From: Lachnospiraceae bacterium
GTDB taxonomy: Bacteria > Bacillota > Clostridia > Lachnospirales > Lachnospiraceae
NCBI GenBank assembly: GCA_017470735.1
Contig: JAFUYB010000010.1
Location: 1-35,923 of the forward strand
Direction of reading: 5' to 3'
Length of the DNA: 35,923 bases
Shown here: positions 24,308-35,032 of the stretch, piece after piece
Layout: each line of letters opens with the position of its first letter
Numbering within the stretch: position 1 is the stretch's first letter
The notes under the pieces: generated by a model
What the model was told of the DNA's origin: nothing
What the model saw: only the letters and a program-made list of their open reading frames with translations
Database searches by the model: none
Program-made: the position numbers and the translations under genes

Positions 24308-25918
24308 TCATGCCTGCGGTTTTTTCCAATCCTCCAGAATGACCTCCGCGATCCCTTCGACGGTATGCGTATGGGCGATCAATACTTTTTTTCCTGAAAC
24401 CCATCCCCCATATCCTTTGGATGGCTGCTCTATTGGTTTTCCTGCCTCTTTATCTATTTCCCGCAACGCTGCCGCTGTCAGTTCTCCGATGCAGACGATT
24501 GTTGCTTCACAAACCGTTCCTCCGTTTTCAAAAAAGGTCCGTACCCCTTCCGCGCTGGCAAAGACCAGGTAATCCGTCTCACACCTGAATGGCAAGCCCT
24601 GCTCCTCATTTACCGAAGCTCCCCGGTTCTCATCAGGTTCTTTAAAGCTTGCGGCATTTCCTGCGGACACATTGCTTTGTATGGCTTTCGTGCGGTAAAG
24701 CTTCCGGTCCTCATACCGCACGCCTGCCGCATCCAATTCTTCTGTCAGCTGCGGCGATCCGTTTTCCGCCCGCAGGATCAGAACGCGCTCCCCTTTTTTC
24801 ATCTGCATTGGCAGACTCCGTCCCAGCTCCTGCGCCGTAAAACTTTTCGGCACGAAATCCGCCTTTATTCCGTAATCCCAAAGCTTCCGCCGCGTCCCGT
24901 CACCAATACAGGCAAACTTCAAATGAAAGAGCTTACGCAGATCCTTTCCCGCCGTTCGTAAATACCAAAAAAACACATCCACGCCGTTGGCGCTCGTAAA
25001 AACCAGCCAGTCAAAACCCGAAAAGTCATCCGGTATCTGCCCGGTCTGCGGCACGATGGCAAGATGCGGAACGCGCCGGACAAACGCGCCCAGTGCGGAT
25101 AAGACTTCCTCCAGCCGCTTAGTAAATGAAACTGTGCCGGTTGCAGTCACCGTCGCCCCGGATAGTGGCAGCCCCGGTTTCTCTGTCATTCTCATGCCGG
25201 CTGTCTCTCCAATCAGCAGAATCGCAGGCGCTTTTGCCTCTTTTGCGATTTTTGCGATCGTCCCAAGCGTTCCGTCAAAACGCGCTTCCTCCGGTGAGTA
25301 TCCGCGCGAAAGCACGACTGCAGGCGTGTCGGCGGATTTTCCATTGTCGATCAGTTCTCCCGCGATCTCCTCCACACGGCTTAAGCCCATCAGAAAGACC
25401 AGCGTGCCTTTAAGCTGTGCCAGCGCACTGTAATTTTCCCGGTTCTCTCCTGCCTCATGTCCGGTGATCACTGAAAAAGACTGCGCCACGCCCCGATGCG
25501 TGACCGGTATGCCAAAATGCTCCGGCACGGCGATCGCAGAACTCACTCCGGGTATCACTTCGCAGGGGATCCTCTCCTTTTGCAAATACAGCATTTCCTC
25601 GCCGCCCCTGCCAAAGACAAAACTGTCTCCGCCTTTCAGACGGACGACCGATTTGTTCTCTTTTGCTTTTCGGACCAGCAGATGGTTGATTGCATCCTGG
25701 CTTATGCTGTGGTGTCCGCTTCGCTTGCCGACATAGATTTGCTCACAGTCCGGCTTTGTCTCCCAAAGGATATCCTCATCCAGCAAGGCATCATAGACCA
25801 CCACATCTGCCCGCTGCACCGCTTCCAGCCCCTGCACCGTCAGCAGTCCTTTGCCGCAGCCTGCCCCGACCAAAACGACTTTACCCTTGTTTATGTTTTC
25901 TGTTTGTTCCGGTTTCAT
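24308..25918 (-). CDS. cobA-hemD: Fused uroporphyrinogen-III C-methyltransferase and uroporphyrinogen-III synthase
   Basis: 536 residues with two enzymes. The N-terminal part (about 10-250) is the SAM-dependent methyltransferase making precorrin-2: VVLVGAGCGKGLLTVQG, VYDALLDEDIL, VVRLKGGDSFVFGRGGEE and EVIPGVSSAIAVPEHFGIPVTHR. The glycine motif GCGKG is shorter than the usual GPGDPG. The C-terminal part (about 255-530) is HemD, which closes hydroxymethylbilane into uroporphyrinogen III (WLVFTSANGVDVFFWYLR, FACIGDGTRRKL). A low-complexity insert of about 30 residues interrupts HemD near residue 425. The fusion is common in Clostridia. The ribosome binding site is weak. Its upstream neighbour hemC provides the substrate. 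Confidence 0.93.
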   Translation of the reverse strand: MKPEQTENINKGKVVLVGAGCGKGLLTVQGLEAVQRADVVVYDALLDEDILWETKPDCEQIYVGKRSGHHSISQDAINHLLVRKAKENKSVVRLKGGDSFVFGRGGEEMLYLQKERIPCEVIPGVSSAIAVPEHFGIPVTHRGVAQSFSVITGHEAGENRENYSALAQLKGTLVFLMGLSRVEEIAGELIDNGKSADTPAVVLSRGYSPEEARFDGTLGTIAKIAKEAKAPAILLIGETAGMRMTEKPGLPLSGATVTATGTVSFTKRLEEVLSALGAFVRRVPHLAIVPQTGQIPDDFSGFDWLVFTSANGVDVFFWYLRTAGKDLRKLFHLKFACIGDGTRRKLWDYGIKADFVPKSFTAQELGRSLPMQMKKGERVLILRAENGSPQLTEELDAAGVRYEDRKLYRTKAIQSNVSAGNAASFKEPDENRGASVNEEQGLPFRCETDYLVFASAEGVRTFFENGGTVCEATIVCIGELTAAALREIDKEAGKPIEQPSKGYGGWVSGKKVLIAHTHTVEGIAEVILEDWKKPQA

Positions 25919-26000
25919 ATCGTGTGAAAATACCTCTGTCTGGAATTTTTGCGCTGAATTTTTTCATCCTGCAATACATCCGAATGTCCCAAAGGGCACT

Positions 26001-26855
26001 TTACATCAGCCGCGCCAGGATTTCCTCTGTCAATTTTTCATAATCCCCGCACGCTCCCTCTGCCACAGCCCGTTTCTCGCCAAACAGCGCCGACAGTCTG
26101 CACCGTCCATCCGCAATCCCTGCGTAGACGCCGACCGCCTTGGAGCAGTCCGCCTGCAATTTCTGAAACAGATTTCTTTCTATCGTAAACCGCTGCTTTG
26201 CCTTTTGCTCTGTAATAGCCTCCAAAATCCTGCGCGCTTCGGCATCATCTTCTCTGCACTCCGCCGCCAAAATCCCCTGACAGACCGCCGGTATCATTTC
26301 ATCTGTTTCCAAAATCCGGTGTCCAAATTCCTGAAGATCGATGTTCAAACGGTCCAACCCGGCCTTTGCCAGAATAATCCCGTCGTATGCTCCCTGCTGC
26401 AGCTTCTTTAACCGCATCGTTACATTGCCGCGGATATCCGCAAACTGCGCATTGGCGTTTATCCGGGCATATTCGGCAATCCGCCTGGAGCTTCCCGTTC
26501 CGATCACTGCATCATCTGAAAGCGGTTCGCCTTTTCGCCACAGCAGCACATCCCGCTCATCGGCAGCATCCGGAATTCCCGCGATGCAAAGCCCTTTTTC
26601 AATCCGGTATGGCAGATCCTTTCCACAGTGAACCGCAATATCCGCCTGTCCTGACAGAACTGCCTGCTCCACTTTCCGGACAAACAGCCCGTCGCCGCCG
26701 ATTTTTTGCAGCGGACTTTTTTTATCGGTGTCTCCCGCTGTTTCCACATACAAAAAAGAGACCTCCGCGCCCTGCGCCAGGAGCGCGTCCCTGACGATTT
26801 CCGATTGCGCAACCGCCAGTCTGCTCGACCTCGTTGCCAGTATCAGCTTTCTCAT
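26001..26855 (-). CDS. hemC: Hydroxymethylbilane synthase (porphobilinogen deaminase)
   Basis: 284 residues, somewhat shorter than the usual 300-315. It polymerises four porphobilinogens. Motifs: ATRSSRLAVAQ at the start, catalytic aspartate in HCGKDLPYRIEKG (usual HSLKDVP), GTGSSRRIAEYA, RGNVTMRLKKLQQG, LAKAGLDRLN, and the cofactor-binding cysteine in KLQADCSKAVGVYA. The altered residues around the motifs (GK for LK, CQG for GQG) keep the key aspartate and cysteine. It belongs to the tetrapyrrole gene run. Confidence 0.93.
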   Translation of the reverse strand: MRKLILATRSSRLAVAQSEIVRDALLAQGAEVSFLYVETAGDTDKKSPLQKIGGDGLFVRKVEQAVLSGQADIAVHCGKDLPYRIEKGLCIAGIPDAADERDVLLWRKGEPLSDDAVIGTGSSRRIAEYARINANAQFADIRGNVTMRLKKLQQGAYDGIILAKAGLDRLNIDLQEFGHRILETDEMIPAVCQGILAAECREDDAEARRILEAITEQKAKQRFTIERNLFQKLQADCSKAVGVYAGIADGRCRLSALFGEKRAVAEGACGDYEKLTEEILARLM

Positions 26856-26921
26856 TTACTGTGCCTCATTATCATTTCCAGCCATATGCTTCATGGTCAA
26901 ACCGCAACATTAATCAGATAG

Positions 26922-27518
26922 CTACTCATATTTCCGTATGATCCGTTCGATCTCCTCGTCTGATGCCCCATTCTCACCGGCAATCAGTTCTGCAAGAATT
27001 TCCTGATACAGCCTCTTCCGTTTGCCTTGCTCCACGATACGCTTGGGCACTATTTTCCGCAATTCCCCCATCCGCAGCAGGATGTCCACAATATTGCCGG
27101 GAATCTCCTTTTCTATCTGCTCCCGCACCCGTCTTGCGTAGGCCGGAGAAGTCCCATTCGTGGAAATCGCAACGGTCAGATCCCCTCTTTTTACCATGCT
27201 GGGCATAAAAAAGGTGCACAGCGCGGCGTCATCCACAATATTGACCGGCAGGCCCTTCTGTCCGCAGCATCCCGCAATCTGCCGGTTCAGCTTGCGGTCA
27301 GATGTCGCGCCGATGACGAAATCCGCCTGATCCAGATCCGACGGCTCAAACTGCTTGCGGATGACTCTGCCCTCATCCAGATCCGTCTCCTTCGCCACTA
27401 CAATAATATTGTCCGTAAAGCGGCGCAGGCTCGCGATCTTTTCCTTTGCCACCGCACCGCCGCCGACAATCAGAAAAGTCTTGTCCGAAATGTCCATATA
27501 AAACGGAAACAGGTTCAT
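26922..27518 (-). CDS. Precorrin-2 dehydrogenase (SirC/Met8/CysG N-terminal type)
   Basis: 198 residues. It oxidises precorrin-2 to sirohydrochlorin with NAD and may insert metal. It starts MNLFPFYMDISDKTFLIVGGG, with the NAD motif GGGAVAKEKIASLRRF, then DFVIGATSDRKLNRQI and NIVDDAALCTFFMPS, all standard for the family, and a C-terminal helical part. Its ATG overlaps the bioY stop (ATGA). The lone dehydrogenase, with no methyltransferase domain attached, matches the separate cobA-hemD in this cluster. Confidence 0.9.
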   Translation of the reverse strand: MNLFPFYMDISDKTFLIVGGGAVAKEKIASLRRFTDNIIVVAKETDLDEGRVIRKQFEPSDLDQADFVIGATSDRKLNRQIAGCCGQKGLPVNIVDDAALCTFFMPSMVKRGDLTVAISTNGTSPAYARRVREQIEKEIPGNIVDILLRMGELRKIVPKRIVEQGKRKRLYQEILAELIAGENGASDEEIERIIRKYE

Positions 27519-28099
27519 CTGCCGCTCACCCCTTCAAAAAGCAAAAATACCCGGCAAGCCATCATGCTTGCCAGAATGCACAAAACAAAGTCCGGTACGA
27601 CTGTAGAGAGCAGCCATACCTCGATCAGTTCTGTCACACCGATCGTCTCTGCGCCTCCCGCAAGAATATAATTGAACATCACAAAATAATAAACCAGACC
27701 GCAGAGATAATACACTATCTCCCCGCAAAATGAGGCCAGCAAATACGCCTGAAATGTCCTTTTTCGTAAAAATTTTATGACGGCTCCCGCGACAAAGGCT
27801 GCCGCCGCAAAGCCGATCAGAAAACCAAAGGTCGGCTTTAAAAGATACGCCGATCCCCCTCCATGCGCAAAGACCGGCACACCGCACAGTCCGATCACCA
27901 GATACGCAAGCACGCTGAAAAACCCGTTCTCTGCCCCCAGCAGAAGTCCCGCCAAAAGCGCGAAGAAAAATTGCAGCGAAAATGTCACCATGAACGATCC
28001 GACCGGAATCATGATCTTGATAAACGCGCCCACAGCCATCAACGCCGTGAACATGCCTGCGTAAACGATATTTTTTGTCTTTGTGTTCGTGTATGTCAT
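27515..28099 (-). CDS. bioY: Biotin transporter substrate-binding component BioY
   Basis: 194 residues, six hydrophobic helices. This is the substrate-binding (S) subunit of an energy-coupling-factor transporter. Typical BioY segments are KIMIPVGSFMVTFSLQFFFALLAG (read as PVGSFMVTFSLQFFFALL), VIGLCGVPVFAHGGGSAYLLKPTFGFLIGF and GEIVYYLCGLVYY. The energising A and T units are not nearby and would be supplied elsewhere. It is coupled by ATGA overlaps to genes on both sides. Confidence 0.92.
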   Translation of the reverse strand: MTYTNTKTKNIVYAGMFTALMAVGAFIKIMIPVGSFMVTFSLQFFFALLAGLLLGAENGFFSVLAYLVIGLCGVPVFAHGGGSAYLLKPTFGFLIGFAAAAFVAGAVIKFLRKRTFQAYLLASFCGEIVYYLCGLVYYFVMFNYILAGGAETIGVTELIEVWLLSTVVPDFVLCILASMMACRVFLLFEGVSGR

Positions 28100-28395
28100 C
28101 TGTCTGCCTTCTCTTCCTTATCAGCAGATTCTATCTTAACCCTGCGAAAAGTCGTTCTGCCGTATTTTCCGTATTCTTTGACGATCCGGTATTGTCCGGC
28201 TTCACCGGATTCCAGCGCGGCTTTCTCCTCTTCGTATTTTCGGATCTCGCTGCGGAGCCGTTCCATCGGCACAGGAAAATCCAGCCGCCCATGAATTTCT
28301 TCGGCCGACATGCCAAGATCGCACAAATGCCGGATCGCCCTGCCCGCGGCGGCGTCAAAAGCAAAATTTTGTAAGGCTTGTTTTTGAGCGTTCAT
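28096..28395 (-). CDS. Small protein of unknown function with a helix-turn-helix-like core
   Basis: 99 residues, charged and mostly helical. Residues 18-45 (GRAIRHLCDLGMSAEEIHG) look like a small helix-turn-helix, followed by an arginine/glutamate-rich helix and a lysine-rich tail. No membrane segment. It is the first gene of the bioY-hem-cob run and overlaps bioY by ATGA. A DNA-binding role for control of the run is only a guess. The ribosome binding site (GGGAA) is moderate. Confidence 0.65.
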   Translation of the reverse strand: MNAQKQALQNFAFDAAAGRAIRHLCDLGMSAEEIHGRLDFPVPMERLRSEIRKYEEEKAALESGEAGQYRIVKEYGKYGRTTFRRVKIESADKEEKADR

Positions 28396-28467
28396 CGTAT
28401 TTTCCCGTCAGATCAGTTTTATTAGTGGACATCGAATTCTCTGCTCTTTAATATAATCGTATACTTC

Positions 28468-28513
28468 GCACAAAATCCCTGTTGCAAATTTATTTGCAAC
28501 AGGGATTTTGTGC
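28468..28513 (-). terminator. Perfect 22-base inverted repeat, ilvC terminator
   Basis: Arms 28468-28489 and 28492-28513 are exact complements with a 2-base centre. The GGG/CCC core is flanked inside the stem by AAAA and TTTT, so on either strand the right-hand side offers a U-run: it can work in both directions. It lies 30 bases after the ilvC stop and just ahead of the transcript that starts at 28395. Confidence 0.7.
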
Positions 28514-28542
28514 TTTTCTTTCGCTCGGCTCGTAGCAACACT

Positions 28543-29589
<1,047 letters not shown>

Positions 29590-29630
29590 TCATCCTCTTT
29601 ATTTATCAACCTTCTGCCAAGCATCAGGTC

Positions 29631-29659
29631 CTATAAGGAAAGGTCGGCAAAACTGTCAA
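29631..29659 (-). promoter_or_regulatory. Sigma-A promoter of ilvC
   Basis: Minus strand: TTGACA (29659-29654), 17-base spacer, TTATAG (29636-29631). The leader of about 50 bases has no obvious T-box or attenuator. Confidence 0.7.
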
Positions 29660-29718
29660 CGCCTTCCATTGTTACCTAAATCCTCACTCAAATGTCCATG
29701 CAGGCATGACCATTTTTC

Positions 29719-30237
29719 TCATTGTTTCGCGGGAAAAAATACATCATCCGCCCCGCGGGAGAGCCCGGTCAGACCCGTGCGCGCAAGCTCTAAAATCTCA
29801 TAGCTGCCCACCATTTCCAAAAATGAGTCCAGCTTGTCCGTATTGCCCGTCACTTCGACAACCACCGAATCCGGCGTCTGGTCGACGACCTTGCCGTGGA
29901 AATTGTCGATCATATCCTTCAGTGAAAATACTGATGTCTGGTCTTCCTTTACCTTGGTGGAAATCTTGCAGAGCATCAGCTCCCTTGTCACCGATGCCGT
30001 ATTCTTCAGAATCTTGATATCGACGACATCCTCCAGCTTCGCGACCTGCTTTTCGATCTGCTCCAGCAGCAGCTCGTCACCGGAGCTGACGATCGTAATA
30101 CGGGTAAACCGTGGATCCGCCGTCACACCCGCCGAAATCGAGTCGATATTGTAGCCCCGCCGCGAGAACAGTCCCGACACATGGGACAGCACGCCGGATG
30201 TATTCTCCACAAGGATTGATAAGACTTTTCGCTTCAT
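29719..30237 (-). CDS. ilvN: Acetolactate synthase small (regulatory) subunit
   Basis: 172 residues. The ACT domain begins MKRKVLSILVENTSGVLSHV and continues SGLFSRRGYNIDSISAG, the valine-binding region, then a second small domain to the end. It regulates and activates the IlvB catalytic subunit, which is not encoded nearby. GAGAGG precedes ATG 30237; 17 more upstream in-frame codons have no support. A promoter immediately upstream makes it an independent unit. Confidence 0.93.
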   Translation of the reverse strand: MKRKVLSILVENTSGVLSHVSGLFSRRGYNIDSISAGVTADPRFTRITIVSSGDELLLEQIEKQVAKLEDVVDIKILKNTASVTRELMLCKISTKVKEDQTSVFSLKDMIDNFHGKVVDQTPDSVVVEVTGNTDKLDSFLEMVGSYEILELARTGLTGLSRGADDVFFPAKQ

Positions 30238-30312
30238 TGCAGATCCTCTCCTGTCCATTCCGGCATCCAAACGGAAACTGCAGCACAAGTATCCGCTGAC
30301 ACCAACGCTTCA

Positions 30313-30340
30313 ATTTTATCACAATAAAGTACATTGTCAA
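30313..30340 (-). promoter_or_regulatory. Sigma-A promoter of ilvN
   Basis: Minus strand: TTGACA (30340-30335), 16-base spacer, TAAAAT (30318-30313), directly after the stop of the glycosyltransferase gene. Leader about 70 bases. Confidence 0.65.
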
Positions 30341-30346
30341 CAAATT

Positions 30347-31405
30347 TCATTCATCTGTGCATCTCATCTCGCGGAACTTCTGGATCTGCCGGATAAAGAG
30401 CGGAAGCTGGGAATAGACGAACAGCTCTTTCCCGCGGTCGAATTCTTCCTTGACCTTCTCATAAGGCTCAGAAAAATTCTCATCCTGATCCATCTCAAAG
30501 ATCCGGTCCGGCCCGGCTTTCCCCGTGACGCCGTGAATGGCATCATCGTATGCCGCCATGACCGTATTAGCCTTGGAGTAGACTTCATTATAATTGCCCC
30601 AGAATTCGACCTCGTAAATCGAGCTCAAGAAATACCCAGCCATATCCACCCACTTTTCCCGCGGCGTGAATTTCATAAAGAAACGGATCCAATTGCGCCA
30701 TGCGTAATAGGTCGGAAATGTGTTGACATCCTCCTTTTTGGCTCCCATCGCATGGCACGCCTTTGACGCGCCGACGCTTGCCACCTTGTGCCCTGCCAGG
30801 TTGCACAGATAACCCCATTCCGTATCATCCCAGTACAGAAAATTCTCCTCGGGCAGCAACCCGATCTCATCCACAACACTCCGCCGCACCATCAGCGAAC
30901 ACGCCGGCACCGCATCCGCATAGACAAACTCCGGCATCGAGCCATCCTCGACGCGCCCAAGATAATACGCCTCGGTGCAAAAGTAATCGAAATCCACAGC
31001 CTGCCCGAAATTCTGGACGATCTCCGGTCTCTCCAAATGGTAAATTTTTGATCCCGCCATCCCGCATTCAGGATGGGCATCCAAAAAGGCGACCAGCTCC
31101 CCGACTGCATCTTCATCTAAAAGCGCGTCATTGTCCACGCACATCAAATACTCGTAATCCTGCTCGCACATTTTGCGGAGCCCCGTATTGAAACCGCCTG
31201 AACCGCCAAGATTTTCATAATTGCAGAGCAAAGTCAGTCCTTCCGGAAAACGCTTCCGGATCTCGCGCGCGGAACCGTCCGTCGACGCGTTGTCCACGAC
31301 ATATAGGTCAAAGTCACGGTAATTCTGCTCCAAAACGGAGCGGATGCAGTCGCAGACCATCTCTTTTTTGTTGTAATTGCAAATCGTAATCCCTACGCGT
31401 TTCAT
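30347..31405 (-). CDS. Family 2 glycosyltransferase
   Basis: 352 residues. GT-A fold: VGITICNYNKKEMV at the start, VVDNASTDGS for nucleotide-sugar binding, LGGSGGFNTGLR, and the metal-binding MCVDNDALLDED around residue 90. SLMVRRSVVDEIGLLPEENFLYWDDTEW (split VRRSVVDEIG and LYWDDTEW) is the acceptor-side motif of rhamnosyl/galactofuranosyl-type transferases. No membrane segment. ATG 31405 has GAGGA upstream; ATG 31429 does not. It stands alone with its own promoter, far from the polysaccharide cluster, and its GC-rich codon use matches the core. Substrate unknown. Confidence 0.87.
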   Translation of the reverse strand: MKRVGITICNYNKKEMVCDCIRSVLEQNYRDFDLYVVDNASTDGSAREIRKRFPEGLTLLCNYENLGGSGGFNTGLRKMCEQDYEYLMCVDNDALLDEDAVGELVAFLDAHPECGMAGSKIYHLERPEIVQNFGQAVDFDYFCTEAYYLGRVEDGSMPEFVYADAVPACSLMVRRSVVDEIGLLPEENFLYWDDTEWGYLCNLAGHKVASVGASKACHAMGAKKEDVNTFPTYYAWRNWIRFFMKFTPREKWVDMAGYFLSSIYEVEFWGNYNEVYSKANTVMAAYDDAIHGVTGKAGPDRIFEMDQDENFSEPYEKVKEEFDRGKELFVYSQLPLFIRQIQKFREMRCTDE

Positions 31406-31439
31406 TGGGTTGGTATCCTCGCTTGTCATAAGTAGGGAT

Positions 31440-31468
31440 ATTGTACCATAAAATGAGGGTCATGGGAA
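31440..31468 (-). promoter_or_regulatory. Possible promoter of the glycosyltransferase gene
   Basis: Minus strand: TTCCCA (31468-31463), 17-base spacer, TACAAT (31445-31440). The -35 box is poor (4 of 6); the -10 box is good. Confidence 0.4.
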
Positions 31469-31470
31469 TG

Positions 31471-31615
31471 AAGAAAAGCATGTTCAAAATTGCAAAGTAA
31501 TTTTTCACTGTTTGGCTGTCGATTATAATGCAGCCAATACAAAGAAAAGCATGTTCGAAATTGCTTCGAATTTGCCCTGCGGGTACAATTCCTCACTGTT
31601 TGGCTGTCGCCAAAC
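31471..31615. repeat. Tandem imperfect repeat with hairpins between glycosyltransferase and eno
   Basis: AAGAAAAGCATGTTC occurs at 31471-31485 and again at 31542-31556; each copy is followed by an AATTGC segment and ends in CACTGTTTGGCTGTCG (near 31506-31521 and 31594-31609). The second copy is longer and contains CCCTGCGGG and the hairpin GTTTGGC-TGTC-GCCAAAC (31598-31615). Two related units with inner hairpins look like REP- or MITE-type intergenic repeats. No reading frame of note is present. Confidence 0.6.
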
Positions 31616-31624
31616 TGAATCATC

Positions 31625-31662
31625 AAAAAACAGCCACGGAAATGCAAGCATTTCCATGACTG
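31625..31662 (-). terminator. Intrinsic terminator of eno
   Basis: On the minus strand a 14-pair stem (31662-31649 with 31644-31631, two G-U pairs, loop CUUG) is followed by six U residues (31630-31625). It begins 24 bases after the eno stop. Confidence 0.9.
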
Positions 31663-31686
31663 TTTTTCTCTGCTTCTGCTTTTCTC

Positions 31687-33015
<1,329 letters not shown>

Positions 33016-33029
33016 TTATATTATTTTGG

Positions 33030-33058
33030 AGAGCCAAGAACATCGCTGCCTTGGCTCT
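33030..33058 (-). other. Hairpin between the chemoreceptor gene and eno
   Basis: AGAGCCAAG and CTTGGCTCT form a nine-pair stem with an 11-base loop. No U-run follows on either strand, so it is not a normal terminator. It may protect the 3' end of the chemoreceptor mRNA or be part of the eno leader. Confidence 0.45.
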
Positions 33059-33078
33059 GCCTGTAACCCTTTTAAAAA

Positions 33079-34827
33079 TTATGCCTCGTCGTCATATTCG
33101 CCGGTATCCTCCAGCTTGAAGAAGCTGATCAGATCATCCAGGCTGGATGCCATGCCCTGAAGGTCGGTCGCCGACTTGTTGATCATCTCGAAGGTCGCGT
33201 TCAGCTCTTCGACTGAAGCGTTGGTCTCCTGCGTCGCTGCCGCATTCTCCTGGGAGATCGCCGACAGATCGGAGATGATCTCGATCAGGTTGTTCTTGGA
33301 ATTGTTGACCGCGTCAATCCTGCTGTTGATCCTGCCGGTACCCTCGGATACCTTGTCCACCTCGGAAATCATGGAATCCATGTCGTTCTTTGTCTCATCA
33401 AGCTGCTCGCTCTGAACCGCAAATGCTTCGTTCAGCTCGCCAACCGTGTTGACCGACTCCTTGGAACCCTCGACCAGCTTGGAAACGATCTCGGAAATCT
33501 GCGTCGCCGCTTCCTTGGACTGCTCTGCCAGTGAACGGATCTCGTCTGCCACGACTGCGAAGCCCTTGCCTGCCTCACCTGCACGCGCCGCCTCAATCGA
33601 AGCATTCAGCGACAGCAGGTTCGTCTGTGTCGAAATATCGTCGATAATGCCGGCTGCCTGAGCGATATCCTGGACGGATGTATCGGTCGTCATGATGTTG
33701 TCCTCGATGACCTTCATCGAAGCCACAACCTGCTCGTTGTGGGAGATCAGATTGGTCAGAGCCTTGATCGTGCGGTCTGCCGCATCCTTCATATTGACCG
33801 TAGCGTCGGACAGTGTATTGATCTCCTCGCTCACGCCGTCAATATCCATGCCCATATGGGAAGTATCCTCTGCCGAAGTCTGTACGCTCTCTGCCTGGGA
33901 TACCGCGCCCTTGGAGATGTCCTCCACTGCCTGGGATACCTGGAACGAAGCCTGCGAAGCCTGCTCAGAGGAGGTAGACAGCTCTGTACCGGAATTGGAT
34001 ACATCGCTCGACAGCTTCGCCGAATCCGTGATGACGGAATGCAGCTTCCGCGCCAGATTCTCCGAACTCTCCGCGATCGTACCAAGTTCGTCGTTGCGAG
34101 CCAGTGATTCGTCCGCGAAAGTCACCCACAGATTGCCGGATGCCATCTTGGTAATACCGCCCACGATATCCTTCATTGCCGATGCGCTGCTGCGATACAG
34201 GAACACGCCAATCGCGATGAATACAGCGATACAGAAAACTGCGCACAGGATAAACTTGAACACGATGGAACGGATGTGTCTGTTGATGTCGTCCGTCTTG
34301 CGGAATGCCACTGTCATGCCCGCCACATTGCCCTCATCGTCAACAACCGGAGCGTAAACGCCGGAGTACATCTGTCCGGCCACGATGTAATTCGGACGGT
34401 AGTAGGTCTGCTTCCCCTTTACCACTGTCTGGTAAATATCATCCGGTGCCTCGGTGTCGGCATTTTTCCGGCCGACCGGCGATCCCTCAACCGTCGTGAT
34501 CGCGCGGATATTGTCATAAAATATCGCGTAATCCAGACCTGTCCGTTCTTTCAACGCGCCGGTGAACTGTCCTTTAAAAGCCTGCTCGCCCTTCCAAAGC
34601 ACATCATCATCATCCAGCTTCCACTCACCCGGATACATGCGTTCAATCTCATCTGCCATCTGGATCGCTCCCGTCTGCAGCGTCTCCTCGACCAAAGTCT
34701 CATACACGCCTGCCACCTCGACAGAACCCAGCGTTGTCAGTATGCCTGCCACTGCCACGCACGCGATCACCGAAATGATGATGACTTTCAGCACCAGCTT
34801 TCCGTTTCTCTGCTTCGTCTTCTTCAT
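33079..34827 (-). CDS. Methyl-accepting chemotaxis protein
   Basis: 582 residues. A transmembrane helix (about 14-36, [19 protein letters not shown]) precedes an extracellular single-Cache-type sensor (about 37-185, with [25 protein letters not shown] read as [13 protein letters not shown]). A second helix ([22 protein letters not shown]) is followed by a HAMP region, a long coiled-coil signalling domain and the conserved tip [20 protein letters not shown] then [16 protein letters not shown]. It signals to CheA. ATG 34827 has AAAGGA upstream; an 18-codon longer form does not. No C-terminal CheR-binding pentapeptide; it ends [10 protein letters not shown]. Confidence 0.93.
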   Translation of the reverse strand: MKKTKQRNGKLVLKVIIISVIACVAVAGILTTLGSVEVAGVYETLVEETLQTGAIQMADEIERMYPGEWKLDDDDVLWKGEQAFKGQFTGALKERTGLDYAIFYDNIRAITTVEGSPVGRKNADTEAPDDIYQTVVKGKQTYYRPNYIVAGQMYSGVYAPVVDDEGNVAGMTVAFRKTDDINRHIRSIVFKFILCAVFCIAVFIAIGVFLYRSSASAMKDIVGGITKMASGNLWVTFADESLARNDELGTIAESSENLARKLHSVITDSAKLSSDVSNSGTELSTSSEQASQASFQVSQAVEDISKGAVSQAESVQTSAEDTSHMGMDIDGVSEEINTLSDATVNMKDAADRTIKALTNLISHNEQVVASMKVIEDNIMTTDTSVQDIAQAAGIIDDISTQTNLLSLNASIEAARAGEAGKGFAVVADEIRSLAEQSKEAATQISEIVSKLVEGSKESVNTVGELNEAFAVQSEQLDETKNDMDSMISEVDKVSEGTGRINSRIDAVNNSKNNLIEIISDLSAISQENAAATQETNASVEELNATFEMINKSATDLQGMASSLDDLISFFKLEDTGEYDDEA

Positions 34828-34904
34828 GAAACAATCCTTTCTTTGCTTGTCCGCGCGGCAAAAGACACACCACGCAGGCAACTGCCTCTAAACTCTCGTA
34901 TGCC

Positions 34905-34910
34905 ATTATA
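34905..34910 (-). promoter_or_regulatory. Extended -10 promoter of the chemoreceptor gene
   Basis: Minus strand TGGTATAAT gives a perfect TATAAT (34910-34905) with the TGn extension; the -35 region is poor. It does not resemble the sigma-D motif often seen at chemotaxis genes. The rest of 34911-35032 is A/T-rich and shows no gene. Confidence 0.55.
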
Positions 34911-35032
34911 CCATTCTTTTAAAAAAATGCACTATATTTTGTAGTTTTTTTTCAAAAAATTGTGATTGTTTCCTATATTTTCTCATGGAGCCATTTTCAA
35001 GTGCATCCATTTTTCGGCAAATACGCCAAAAC

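Noticed and set aside
28396..28467. Cobalamin riboswitch before the bioY-hem-cob run
   Set aside because: Only about 70 bases are available and no B12-box-like motif is seen.
34905..34940. Sigma-D (flagellar) promoter before the chemoreceptor gene
   Set aside because: No TAAA and GCCGATAT pair at the right spacing; an extended -10 sigma-A promoter fits better.
33692..34944. Plus-strand ORFs of over 200 codons opposite the chemoreceptor gene
   Set aside because: The chemoreceptor reading is certain from its signalling tip; the opposite frames have no binding sites or domains.
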